Source: Lycorma delicatula (taxonomy: Eukaryota; Arthropoda; Insecta; Hemiptera; Fulgoridae). From it: a DNA stretch of 64,000 nucleotides. The DNA lies in the NCBI RefSeq assembly GCF_047948215.1, contig NC_134455.1:78684189-78748188 (forward strand), read 5' to 3'. Numbering within the stretch: position 1 is the first letter of the stretch; each line of letters begins with the position of its first letter. The notes beneath the pieces were generated by a model that was not told where the DNA came from, ran no database searches, and saw only the letters and a program-made list of their open reading frames with translations. Below are positions 1 through 9,665 of this stretch, piece by piece. The position numbers and the translations under genes are program-made.

Positions 1-299
1 ATGTGATTTTTTTAAAAAGATACTTTTCAATTAAAATGTTTTTTAGACGACAAAATAATTATTATGGAGCCTGTGTTTTACTTATAAACTGCTTAGTTCT
101 TACTTTCAAGTAAAAATAATCGCTAAAATATATTTAAAATAGCATTCCCTGTCGTGGCATCGCTTATACGTATAGAACTTCAAAAACTGGAAATAATATT
201 TTAGTAATTATTTGTGGGCTGTTGCTCTCGGAGTCATTCCTATTCACATTTGTGCGGATATAATAAAATATTTAGATAAAAGATCTGTTCCCAAATCAA

Positions 300-690
300 A
301 TTTTACTTTCCTGGCATCATAGATCCAGAACTATGCTGCAAGAAGGAAAGTTTGGTTATCAATCAAAAACTGGGGTATGGTTTTATTACATTTTTCTACT
401 TTTCATGACCCAGGGACCCAAAACAAAAAAAAAATGTGGGGGTAATGTTCGTAAGTAACGTAGGTGTGTTGGCGTGTTTGAAGCTTAACAACGTTTGACT
501 GGGTAAATCAATTTTGATAAAATTTTGTACCGAGACTCGAGTATATCGGGCAATGTGTTAGTAAAATTTTGAGGTCAACATCTACAGCGGGTGGTTTAGA
601 TAGTTTCTTTGGGGTCAGTCTTTTCAAAATTTGTAAATATCACTTTACATTAAGCTCACTACACGTGTACATGTTTATATTACCAGTTTA
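300..690 (+). repeat. Dispersed repeat family F, copy 1
   Basis: This stretch is similar to the reverse complement of about 53780-54190. Shared blocks, in order, are an AGCTATGCTGCAAGAA-like block near 330, the block ATGACCCAGGGACCC near 405, a GGTAATGTTCG block near 441, and TTTTGATAAAATTTTGTAC near 512. Spacing is broadly conserved with small indels. No coding frame or terminal repeat is recognised, so the class of element is unknown. The similarity itself is clear; the exact ends are not. Confidence 0.7.
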
Positions 691-1594
691 TTACCACTTT
701 AGATTTGTCTCAAAGTTCCCCCTTCCACAAAAATTGAAAAAAATCTTTCTTTTTGTTTTTATTGTTTATTTTTTTAAAAGTTTTTTTTTTAATTTCTTCT
801 TAAATAGGTAAGTGGTCGAAAAAAATAATTTGGGGTAATATTGCGGATTAGGGAACCAATAAAAGTTTAAAAATATGTTTTTTTTTATTTTTTAGAATCT
901 TTTTTCATGTATTACTTTTTCTGATTCTTTTTTCCTTATACAATTTTTTTTATAGCTTTTATATAAATATTTCTATTTGCTTTGTATTTTTATTATACAT
1001 TATTTTACAGTATTTTTTTTTAACTTCCATTATAGAAGAATAAATAACCAGGAAAGTAGAATAATGGTTAGGAGAGTATAACAAATTTATTTCAGGTTTT
1101 TAATTATAAATCAAACCAACGGGGGATATAGTTGGCTTAATTATTTAAGAGTTTGCGTTATATACTGATTAAACGAAATATAAATGAAAAATCAAATGAA
1201 ACTTTGAAAAAAGATATCTGTTTTCGTAATTAATAATTAAATAAGTTATAACTTACATAAGTTCTAACTTAGGTTAAATTTTGGCTCCGACAAATAAAGG
1301 AGCATGTCCGTACCCAAGATTATTGTCTTTTAGGTTTTGCTTAATATTTCTAAACCGCTTCAATCATTAAGCTCAAAATTAGACAAAATATTTTTGTGGA
1401 AGATTTGTTAGTGATATGAAACAAACGGATAAATCGGTGCCAAATTTCACTTTTTATTAATTTTTTTTTTTTTTTTTTTAATATTATTAAACAAATTTTA
1501 TACTAAAGCGTGAAATTTAATTAAAATGTTTCCTTTTTATCAAAAGGAAACCTTTACTTGAATAAAACACCGTAACCAAAGTGCTACCAAACCT
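691..1594. other. AT-rich DNA, no feature seen
   Basis: The sequence is dominated by T-runs and A-runs, including a pure T-run near 1458-1479. I find no coding frame, RNA gene or repeat relative inside the window. Confidence 0.5.
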
Positions 1595-1595
1595 T

Positions 1596-1735
1596 GTTAA
1601 CATTGCCCTTTTTAACATGAATTACTGTAGTCATGATGTGAGAAGTTTAATTATTTATTCAAGACGGTGTACTAACTAATAGATATTTCTTTCTTATACT
1701 TATTTATTTTCTTCATTTTATTACTGTATGCTCTT
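1596..1735 (+). repeat. Direct repeat G, copy 1
   Basis: About 140 bp resemble 3681-3825 in the same orientation. Shared blocks are TGCCCTTTTTAA, TGAATTACTGTAGTCAT and TTACTTATTTATTTTCTTC, with similar spacing. The two copies lie about 2.1 kb apart and flank the R1-like element. They could be two members of a dispersed family. I do not see the short inverted TG/CA ends that would make them LTRs. Confidence 0.65.
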
Positions 1736-2059
1736 TATTTTTTATTTCGCTTTTTAATCATACTATGTGATATTCATTTTTATATTAAAAATATAAGTAA
1801 ACATTGTTTTACTTATATAAAATTTTAATTAAATTAATAAAAATTCAGCGTCCTCTGTTACCTAGCAAAATATAGCCAGAATCATTAAAAATTATATTTA
1901 TTTTGTGGAAATATATTGATTTCTAGAGTATGTTTGTTAAATTCGTTTTCTAAAATTGTTATTTAAAATCAAATCCAAAATTGTTTTCCAAATTTCCAAA
2001 TTTTGTTCCCAAAATTAGTATTTTGTAATTATTAATTACGGTCGGTGATCGTCGACATG

Positions 2060-2400
2060 CTCACCATGCGTCCGGCGTATGCGACCACGCAGGTGGCGGC
2101 GACGGTCGCTGTGCCACCCATCTTGGCGGGTGCGTTGTTGACGGAAGGTCGCATCCGTATTGGGTGAGTGGCCTGCCACTCACCCAATACGGATGCGGTC
2201 TGAAAAAGGACGCTATTTCGATGCTGGAAACTAAGGCACCGTGCGGGGTCCTGCAGCGGGCCGGGTAGGAGAGAATAATGCTTTAATTATGTGGGGAAGC
2301 TGGCCACCAGCGTAAGGATTGCAAGAAAGAGGCTAAGTGTCCCTCTTGCAAACGGTGGGGACATTCGCTTGGGGATCGTGGCTGTAAGACCACATCAAAG
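2060..2400 (+). pseudogene. Retrotransposon ORF1 zinc-knuckle fragment, broken
   Basis: ORF1 proteins of R1-type LINEs bind their RNA through C-terminal CCHC zinc knuckles. Here one frame reads MRPAYATTQVAATVAV, then a GRIRIG-stop-VACH segment, which corresponds to the region just before the knuckles in R1-clade ORF1. The knuckles follow in another frame near 2290-2390: CGEAGHQRKDC, then CPSCKRWGH with a further C six residues after the H. The first cysteine of knuckle one (TGC near 2280) is out of frame with the rest because of a two-base excess near 2288. The tryptophan codon expected in G-W-V-A-C is TGA. A 23-bp fold-back duplication at 2150-2197 destroys the frame between these parts. No start codon and no downstream ORF2 are present. 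The clade could also be a related group such as TRAS or SART. Confidence 0.75.
2150..2197. repeat. Perfect 23-bp fold-back palindrome, 2-nt loop
   Basis: Positions 2150-2172 are exactly the reverse complement of 2175-2197, with only CT between them. It sits inside ORF1. The natural coding order up to GTGGCCTGCCAC (V-A-C-H region) already holds a 5-bp inverted repeat, and the palindrome looks like an extension from it. Confidence 0.95.
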
Positions 2401-2900
2401 CCATTAGTGTTGTTCCCATGCGGAACGGATTTGAGCTATGCGGCGTGAGGTTTGGCTGCTGTTACGCCTGGCTGTTAGGTGGATCTGGAGGGACAGCCCT
2501 GTCCGGGAGGGGTGGGATGCTCCGGCGTCTCGCTCTCGATGATCGGGCAGGGATTCCTTCCGGAGCCGCTGGGGGGAAAGTTAAGACCGTAGTCTTGGTG
2601 GGGATCCCTCCGGGTGTTCCCCATTTCAGGGGTAACACCGTGAAGATGGGAGTCCCGGTGAGGGGATCCCCTTGGGGTCCCTTATTTGGGACATGCAAAA
2701 ATAAAGACCGAGTCCCGGCTGCCTGGGTGGGGCTTTGGGAACGGTACAACCGGGCCCAGTATTACTGCCCAGGCGATTTGAGGCAATGGCACCGTCCGGA
2801 GCTTTGTCAGTGCGGGTCCAGCTCTGATGGGCGGGGCAAAAAAGGAGGAGAAAAAAAAAATAATAACAATAATAAAATAATAATAATAATAATAATAATA

Positions 2901-3680
2901 GTAATTAATATTTAAAAACCTTATGATTTATTTGAGATAAAATTCTATCGAAGTCTGGAATGATACGTAACCCTTTGCTACTTATTCATTTTTATATTTA
3001 TATGGAAAAAATTTAACCTAGGAAAAATTAACTTTAAAAAAACCGTCCATCATACGTTTGTAAATTTTTTTTTTAATGTAAAATACAATTTTCAACTAAA
3101 TTTTTTTCACTACTTTGTTTTTTCAAAGTATTAAATGGGCCAAATAAGCGGAAGTTTTTAAAACTTAACCGTAATTAAAAGAAAATTATATTTAATATGT
3201 TAATAAAATAATTATTTATATTTATTCTTTATCGAATTAATTTTTCTACGTAATTACTAGCTTGTTTATGCCGGATTAAAAATTCCCACTCACTATATTC
3301 TTTTTTTTTTAATTATACGTTTTTTTTTAATATAAATACATCTAGCTGTTTATACAGAAGGTCAGTTCATTATAATTTACATGTTATCACTTAATAAAGC
3401 TTTTATAATTAATAATATAATACGCTGATTCTATTTTCATGTCGTGATCACTTACCGGGCGTCATTGAATATAATAAACTTGTATTAAAGAACGAAATAG
3501 GATAAATAATATTGTACTTCACTGTTTTTGGTTTAGCATATAAGAGATGCTGACCTAGTAGCTATTAATTAATTGTGTTGATCATTAGCGACACTGTTAT
3601 TCTGTCAACATCCCGCACTTTTTCACATACACATATCTTGCTTGCAACATTAACTGGACTGCTTTCATGACTTCATTTCT
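2901..3680. other. AT-rich DNA, no feature seen
   Basis: Mostly A/T runs. I see no coding frame or repeat relative. Confidence 0.5.
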
Positions 3681-3825
3681 TAACAGTTGCCCTTTTTAAT
3701 ATGAATTACTGTAGTCATAATGCGAGAAATTTAATTATTAACTCAAGACTTTGTACTAATAGATGTTTGTTTCTTTTACTTATTTATTTTCTTCATTTTT
3801 ATTACTGCATGCTGTTTGTTATTAT
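3681..3825 (+). repeat. Direct repeat G, copy 2
   Basis: Partner of 1596-1735 in the same orientation. It shares TGAATTACTGTAGTCAT and TTACTTATTTATTTTCTTC at matching spacing, with small indels. Confidence 0.65.
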
Positions 3826-4994
3826 ACGAATAAAATTGTTATTATAATATTTTATTAATTATTGTTGAATATTTTACTGTTTTTATTTTTTTCATATTTA
3901 CATGATGTTTTCAAGAGTAGTTATGAAATACATCTATAAATACAACTTTACTCTTTGCAAACTCCAATTAATATACAAAAATAACTGGGAATATAAATTT
4001 TTAGGTTATTAAAAAAATTAAAAAAAATTGGGCTTCTTGTTTAGTAGAGAAGCTCTTATTAATTAGAGTAGAATATATTGAATCCGAATGATCAGCTGGA
4101 GTGTGACGATAACATCGGATTGCTGCTGAACGGTCTGATTAGACGGAGTTCTGAAGATGGAAGGACTATGAAGTAAGAATTAGGTTATGTTTAAAGTTGC
4201 GTGGGTGTGAGTGTACTTGTGGTTCTTTCACTTGTTATTGATCACACTATTGTTGTCAATGGTTTTGTTAATGACTCGTTACACCACTTATATCAAAGAC
4301 AGAGGAAAAATTGATTATATAATTAATATGTCTAAAAAAATATTTTTTTGTTTTTTTTTTCTTTTGTTGTGTAAAAATCAGATGAGGTAAATTAAGTTCT
4401 TTGTAAAAGGTCGAATTGTCTGTTTACCTGTGAACATATATGTAAAAGCAAGTTCTACGTTATTAAATAAAAAGAAAACAGTAACCCAGATTTATAAATA
4501 CTTATCGGTGTCATGGAGTATTTTTAATAATATTTTTAATTTTTATTATTATTTTCTTTTTATTTTACATAACAATACAATCGCATAAAAATTGGTATTA
4601 TTAAATCGAGGAACGTATGTCAAATTCAGAAAAAATTGTTTGTACTAGATACAAAAAAAAAGTACAGGTGATTTGTGGTATTATTAATGAAAATAATGAT
4701 TTTAAAATTAATGTCAGCGTATTTCCCAATAATGGTTTCTTTAATTTATAAGAACGAGGTAAAGAAGATAGTTGAATTCTTGGCATAATTGCACCAACAA
4801 GCATGATTTTATCTTATTGACAATAACGATGGAATTTATATATTTAGTTCATCCACAGATGTGGACGACAACACAACGATAGAACGAACAAATATATACG
4901 GTCTTAAATCAGCTCGAAAAGAAGTTCTACACTTTAAGATCCGATCATCCAGGTGGCCAATTTTTATTATCAAGCGATTTTATGTTTCATAACG
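3826..4994. other. AT-rich DNA, no feature seen
   Basis: No recognisable gene. A slightly less AT-rich patch at about 4080-4180 has no coding frame that I recognise. The 67-codon frame at 4601-4804 (-) is AT-rich with no family resemblance, and I do not count it as a gene. Confidence 0.5.
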
Positions 4995-5144
4995 AAAAAA
5001 CTAAATACAAAATTAACCTACCTCTGAATTATCTACCTGGTAAAGCCAGACACCTTCTAATATCTTCAAACACAAATTCAAATTGATGAATCACATAAAT
5101 GAATGAGGCATAATAAATTTATTTAATCATTCTTAATTTAAATT
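4995..5144 (+). repeat. Repeat J, copy 1, left part
   Basis: Left half of repeat J, interrupted by repeat A. It matches 8935-9100: the shared blocks are CTAATATCTTCAAA near 5058, TTGATGAATC near 5084, and ATCATTCTTAATTT near 5127. The right half resumes at about 7057. Confidence 0.7.
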
Positions 5145-5723
5145 TTACTTCCCTATACGAAGTAAAGGAAATATTGTGATCGCGAAAATTTAGGTTTTCA
5201 GATTTAAACGGAAATATCCATTCTGAACATCCCTGAATCCATTATGAGTAATTTCGGCGTGACGTCTGTACGTACGTACGTATCTCGCATAATTCAAAAA
5301 CTATTAGTCGTAGGATGGTGAAATTTTAGACTTAGAACTGTTGTAACATCCAGTTGTGTACCTTCCCTTTTTATTGCAATCGACTGAACCAATAGTGTCC
5401 AAAAAAGCCCAAAATCCAAAAAAGTTTGGGTTTTGGACTTTTTCTTAACTGCAGTAATGAACCTTTATTGAGAGCTTTTCAACGATATAGCGTAAGTGGT
5501 ACTTATTTTCATTGATTCCAGTGTTATATCCAAATGAAGTTTTAATTAATGGAATATTTGGATCTTATAAGAGTATAAGAGGAAGGCACATCGGTTCGAA
5601 TCAGACTTCATCTCCTTTTTTTTTTAACTTTTTTTTTTTATTTAAATAAATTGTTTTATTAATAATTATTAACCTCTCATTGTAAACATATTTTTTTTAA
5701 TAACAAAAAAAAAGTGAAATATA

Positions 5724-5735
5724 TCAGAACTTACT
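5724..5735. repeat. Target-site duplication, left copy
   Basis: The 12-bp word TCAGAACTTACT occurs here and at 6945-6956, exactly bracketing the LINE. The uninterrupted relative at 44512 ff. has a single similar word followed by the same downstream sequence. Confidence 0.92.
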
Positions 5736-6944
5736 TTTTTTTTGTCTTTAGTTATTTGACTGGTTTGATGCAGCTCTCCAAGATTCCCTATCTAGTGCCA
5801 GTCGTTTCATTTCAGTATACCCTCTACATCCCACATCCCTAACAATTTGTTTTACATATTCCAAATGTGGCCTGCCTACACAATTTTTTCCCTCTACCTG
5901 TCCTTCCAATATTAAAGCGACTATTCCAGGATGCCTTAATATGTGGCCTATAAGTCTGTCTCTTCTTTTAACTATATTTTTTCAAATGCTTCTTTCTTCA
6001 TCTATTTGCCGCAATACCTCTTCATTTGTCACTTTATCCACCCATCTGATTTTTAACATTCTCCTATAGCACTACATTTCAAAAGCTTCTAATCTTTTCT
6101 TCTCAGATACTCCGATTGTCCAAGTTTCACTTCCATATAAAGCGACACTCCAAACATACACTTTCAAAAATCTTTTCCTGACATTTAAATTAATTTTTAA
6201 TGTAAACAAATTATATTTCTTACTGAAGGCTCGTTTCGCTTGTGCTATTCGGCATTTTATATCGCTCCTACTTCCTCCATCTTTAGTAATTCTACTTCCC
6301 AAATAACAAAATTCTTCTACCTCCAAAATCTTTTCTCCTCCTATTTTCACATTCAGTGGTCCATCTTTGTTATTTCTACTATATTTCATTACTTTTGTTT
6401 TGTTCTTGTTTATTTTCATGCGATAGTTCTTGCGTAGTACTTCATCTATGCCGTTCATTGTTTCTTCTAAATCCTTTTTACTCTCGGCTAGAATTACTAT
6501 ATCATCAGCAAATCGTAGCATCTTTATCTTTTCACCTTGTACTGTTACTCCGAATCTAAATTGTTCATTAACATCAATAACTGCTAATTCCATGTAAAGA
6601 TAAAAAAGTAACGGAGATAGGGAACATACTTGTCGGACTCCCTTTCTTATTACGGCTTCTTTCTTATGTTCTTCAATTATTATTGTTGCTGTTTGGTTCC
6701 TGTACATGTTAGCAATTGTTCTTCTATCGCTGTATTTGAACCCTAATTTTTTTAAAATGCTGAACATTTTATTCCAGTCTACGTTATCGAATGCCTTTTC
6801 TAGGTCTATAAACGCCAAGTATGTTGGTTTGTTTTTCTTTAATCTTCCTTTTACTATTAATCTGAGGCCTAAAATTGCTTCCCTTGTCTCTATACTTTTC
6901 TGAAACCAAATTGGTCTTCTCCTAACACTTCTTTCACTCTCCTC
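5736..6944 (-). mobile_element. 5'-truncated non-LTR retrotransposon (LINE) inserted in repeat A
   Basis: A minus-strand LINE 3' fragment of about 1.2 kb. It has the complete marks of target-primed insertion: a 3' A-tail (read as T at 5736-5742), 5' truncation within the reverse transcriptase, and a 12-bp target-site duplication. The host repeat A continues directly on the other side. A second, more decayed copy of the same family is at 21624-22440 (+). The protein features fit the RTE/BovB-like or a neighbouring Jockey-type group. I cannot separate these by eye. Confidence 0.93.
5748..6944 (-). pseudogene. LINE reverse transcriptase, C-terminal part, broken
   Basis: Reverse transcriptase copies LINE RNA into DNA at the nicked target. 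The longest open stretch (6818 down to 6075, 248 codons) starts inside the palm with IDLEKAFDNVDW. It then has RKGVRQVCSLSPLLF (a degenerate motif B, with V where G is usual after RQ), the catalytic FADD box at residues 103-106, and KTKVMKYS and YLGSRIT in the thumb region. After a stop at 6072-6074 (TAG in place of the TGG of FEMWCYRRM) the frame continues through VDKVTNEEVLRQ, GHILRHPG, MKRLALDRESWRA and SNQSN to a stop at 5748-5750. A second nonsense codon follows the EERSI segment. Upstream, RVKEVLGEDQFGF is out of frame through a one-base loss in the T-run at 6896-6899. The endonuclease domain is missing. The copy is dead but only lightly mutated, which suggests a recent insertion. Confidence 0.93.
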
Positions 6945-6956
6945 TCAGAACTTACT
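6945..6956. repeat. Target-site duplication, right copy
   Basis: Second copy of TCAGAACTTACT (first at 5724-5735). The following AATGAAATAAAATTTTATG continues repeat A, as at 44524 ff. Confidence 0.92.
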
Positions 6957-7056
6957 AATGAAATAAAATTTTATGTACTTTTCACTTAAAAAAAAAAAAA
7001 TGTGTGTATGTAATTTAATAGGCGTAGAAGAAAATCATGTGCTGTCCACATCAGAT

Positions 7057-7130
7057 TTTTTACCGATATGTTGTATGAAATCTATAATCTATTAATCTTC
7101 AAATTCGTCAACAAATACAAAACACTACTA
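7057..7130 (+). repeat. Repeat J, copy 1, right part
   Basis: Resumes repeat J after repeat A. The block TTTTTTACCG followed by CTTCAAATTCGTCAACAAATA matches 9097-9156 of the uninterrupted copy. Confidence 0.7.
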
Positions 7131-7149
7131 CTATAAAGGATGTTATTAA

Positions 7150-7880
7150 AATTTTTATTGTTATACAACTAGTTTAGGGTTTTACACTAGCGAAACATAC
7201 TATAATTAGAAAGGAAAAGATAAAAGGCCTTTAAATGAAGGATTTACAGGAGGATGTTGAAAATTAAGTGAATCAATAAAATTTGAAATGAAAACTTGAG
7301 TTGAATAGAAATGAAAAAAACTTTTAGGCCAAATCTTGTAAAGCGTGAGCCATGTATTAGACATCCAAATTTAAATTGGTGATATAAGGACGTGTAGAAT
7401 GTATCAAAATGTCGAAGACGACAAAGATTGAAACAGATAAAACTGACATACAGTGTATTTAAAAGATGTTGAGGTTTAAAGATTAGCGCAAAATAAAAAG
7501 GAATCAGAATAATTGAAAAGGAATAACTTCATAAAAACAACTAGTTAGGTAATTAAGTACACGTACGTGCAATTTCATCATGCCTTTCGGTTCTGTAACA
7601 ATTTTCAATTGTTAAATAAAATGTTTACTTAATCTACATCCTCAATTTTTTTTTTGTTTTCAGCAAACTGATAATCTAATGCAATCATACATAGACATAT
7701 ATACTAATTAAAAAAAAAATATTAAAGGATTCCAAGTGAAAACTTGGAGCATTCTTAATAAGATTTTTATTTTTTTATTTTATTGGTTTGAGTTTGAAAA
7801 TTAAGAATTTTACTGAAATTAATAATCCAGGAGAGTAGTGGTTCGTCAGTGCTAATGTAATTAAACTGTTTAATAAACAC
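7150..7880 (+). repeat. Repeat C, copy 1
   Basis: Similar in the same orientation to 23490-24035. Shared blocks are GACATCCAAATTTAAA near 7359, GATAAAACTGA near 7435, TTTCATCATGCCTTTCGGTT near 7573, and TTTTCAGCAAACTGATAAT near 7658. This copy has about 170 bp near 7200-7350 that the other copy lacks. No coding frame is recognised. Confidence 0.75.
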
Positions 7881-8061
7881 AACAACGGTAAAAGATTAAA
7901 GAGCAGAGAAAAGCGATAGAAAAAGAAAATGATTCTTGTAAAAATCCATATTAATATAATTTGTTAAACTACACAAAGCATATTAATATTAAAGAATTTC
8001 TTATAGACATATTCGCTGAAATCTTCATTTAATAGAGGATACAACTAATTTTGTAGTATAT

Positions 8062-8318
8062 CCTTTCTTTTTCTGTTTAGCCTCCGGAACCACTGTAAGG
8101 TACTACTGCAATGGATGATATGTATGGATGTAAACGAAGTGTACTTTTGTACAGTCTCACGTCGATCATTTCTGAGATGTGTGGTTAATTGAAACCCAAC
8201 CACCAAAGAACACCGGTATCCACGATCTAGTATTCAAATCCGTATAAAAGTAATTGTCTTTACAAGTATTTGAACCTAAGAACTAGAAGAAGAATTTGAA
8301 GGGTTGGTCTAGTTGTGG
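8062..8318 (-). mobile_element. tRNA-derived SINE (family A), copy with inverted head
   Basis: Minus-strand member of the SINE family best preserved at 60891-61191. The 3' part (CTGTTTAGCCTCCGGAA near 8073) and body (GTGGTTAATTGAAACCCAAC near 8181, CACCAAAGAACACCGGTATC near 8201) match the other copies. At the 5' (tRNA-like) end the head motif GGGTTGGTCTAGTTGTGG at 8301-8318 is in the plus orientation, opposite to the rest. So the head appears inverted or replaced. Confidence 0.85.
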
Positions 8319-8934
8319 CATTATGAATATATGAATTACTGTGTTATACGTAAAAGAAAAGACATTAACATTTTAGCAGGATATATTAGATAAGATAATC
8401 TTTCGGCCAGTTGAATACTTGAGATAGAGGTCTGGGTGAAAGGTTATGTTCTTTGAATACTTTTTCCTGAGCAATACAATTCTGGAGATGAACGAGATTG
8501 TTCCTGTAGGAATACTTAGCTTATTTCTGGACGTATTTATTATTCAAAGAGAAAAATAAACTTTTATTACAACATAAAATTAAAATGATGTAAAATCAAT
8601 GATCAGTAATCTGGTACTCCCATTTTGGTAAAAACATGCTGACCACCGTGGGATTGGGAACGAAATGGGTGCTTGTTGCCCATGCCATGCAAGAACCTTC
8701 TCTTCTCGAGCTGCCCTCTCAGTAGGAGTTTTTGTTTCGTGCTGTGATTTCTTGGAAAATAAATCCTCCTTTCACCCTTTTTGTTCTTTTTCTTTATATT
8801 TGTTTCCTTCTTAAATATTATCGATTTTGTGGTTATACGTTTGACCCTGGTGGGATTCTAAAGATGTCAGAATTTGTAGAGACTGGTGTATGTATTTATA
8901 GATCAGATCGCGGATGTCGTTTGCTATTAGGTAG
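8319..8934. other. No assigned feature
   Basis: A slightly GC-richer patch at 8600-8740 has no recognised coding frame. The 91-codon frame at 8732-9007 shows no family resemblance and runs into repeat J, so I do not call it a gene. Confidence 0.45.
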
Positions 8935-9172
8935 CAAAACTAAAACTATAAAATTAACAAAACTTAAATACAATATTAACATACTGGCCAAACTGTTTAA
9001 CTGGTAGACTCAGATTACCTACTAATATCTTCAAAAATTCAAGTGCAAGTTGATGAATCGCATAAGTGAATGAGCCATAAATTAAAATCATTCTTAATTT
9101 TTTACCGTTGTTTTACTACAAAATCTATTGAAGCTTCAAATTCATCAACAAATATAAAGTAAGATCATCAAG
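8935..9172 (+). repeat. Repeat J, copy 2 (uninterrupted)
   Basis: Uninterrupted relative of 4995-5144 plus 7057-7130. Here ATCATTCTTAATTTTTTACCG is continuous at about 9088-9108, whereas in copy 1 repeat A lies at this point. Confidence 0.7.
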
Positions 9173-9624
9173 AACATTTCGAAATATATATATATTTTGT
9201 AATAATTTCTTTATGAAATAATAAAGAAAAATATAAAATATGGAAAATTTAATTTATTAGTTAAAATATTTTTTATTTATTAATTGTCAGTATAATAAAT
9301 TTTTTTGCATGTGTTCATGGCTATGTATTTCTATTATTATTGTATATATTTATCGCCTGATAAAGAAAGTAAATAAATCAGTAAAATGTAAGAATTATCT
9401 AAGAAAAAATATAATGCAATTAATATTGTACAATTTAACTTATGTTTTAGTATTAAAATATTATAAAAGAATCAAAAGAAAATCATCAACCGAATCTAAT
9501 GATAAAAAGATAAAAAAAGTTAATTGTACATTATATTAAAATTTATTTTTATAAAACGATTTGTAAATTAGCTTATTCATAAGTGTAATAAGGAAAATAT
9601 AGTTTTTTTATTACAAATATAAGG

Positions 9625-9665
<41 letters not shown>

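Larger units (their letters stand above)
2031..2900 (+). mobile_element. R1-clade-like non-LTR retrotransposon, internally deleted
   Basis: A sharply GC-rich block in AT-rich surroundings. Its first part (about 2060-2400) encodes a decayed ORF1 (gag-like) zinc-knuckle region. It then passes into a non-coding GC-rich part resembling a LINE 3' region, which ends in an A-run at 2851-2861 followed by an (AAT)n tail. ORF2 (endonuclease and reverse transcriptase) is absent, so the copy is 5' truncated and internally deleted. The short word GTAATTA occurs just before the left boundary and again after the tail near 2901, compatible with a target-site duplication, though such a word is common in this AT-rich DNA. 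Clade assignment rests on the gag pattern only. The open frames at 2418-2915 (+) and 2462-2749 (-) are not credible genes: they reflect GC-rich composition. Confidence 0.75.
5145..7056 (+). repeat. Repeat A, copy 1 (interrupted by a LINE)
   Basis: Member of a dispersed family with other copies at 44056-44632 (+) and 59620-60345 (-), and fragments near 56 kb. Shared landmarks are a GTGATCGCGAAAA block near 5178, the GTTGTAACATC block near 5341, GTCCAAAA with ACTTTTTCTTAACTG near 5445, and GGCACATCGGTTCGAATC near 5585. The 3' part after the LINE carries ATAGGCGTA and GTCCACATCAGA near 7019-7056. The ends carry a loosely inverted motif: ACTTCC-CTATACG at the left, and a CGTAGAAG form of CGTACAAGGAAGT at the right. 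That suggests a non-autonomous DNA transposon. No coding frame belongs to it. A LINE splits it at 5736-6944. Confidence 0.8.

Noticed and set aside
2418..2915. 165-codon plus frame and its 95-codon minus shadow
   Set aside because: They lie in the GC-rich non-coding tail of the R1-like element and end in Asn/Ile from the (AAT)n tail. Neither resembles a protein family.
1596..3825. Repeat G pair as LTRs of a retrotransposon
   Set aside because: No TG...CA ends, primer-binding site, polypurine tract or gag-pol between them. The interior holds a LINE fragment instead.
5575..5605. GGTTCGAATC in repeat A as a tRNA B-box (also 44381, 56240)
   Set aside because: No A-box or tRNA-like fold around it. 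It is an internal word of repeat A.
9309..9539. 76-codon plus frame
   Set aside because: Extreme AT-biased composition (K, I, Y, N) with no recognisable family.
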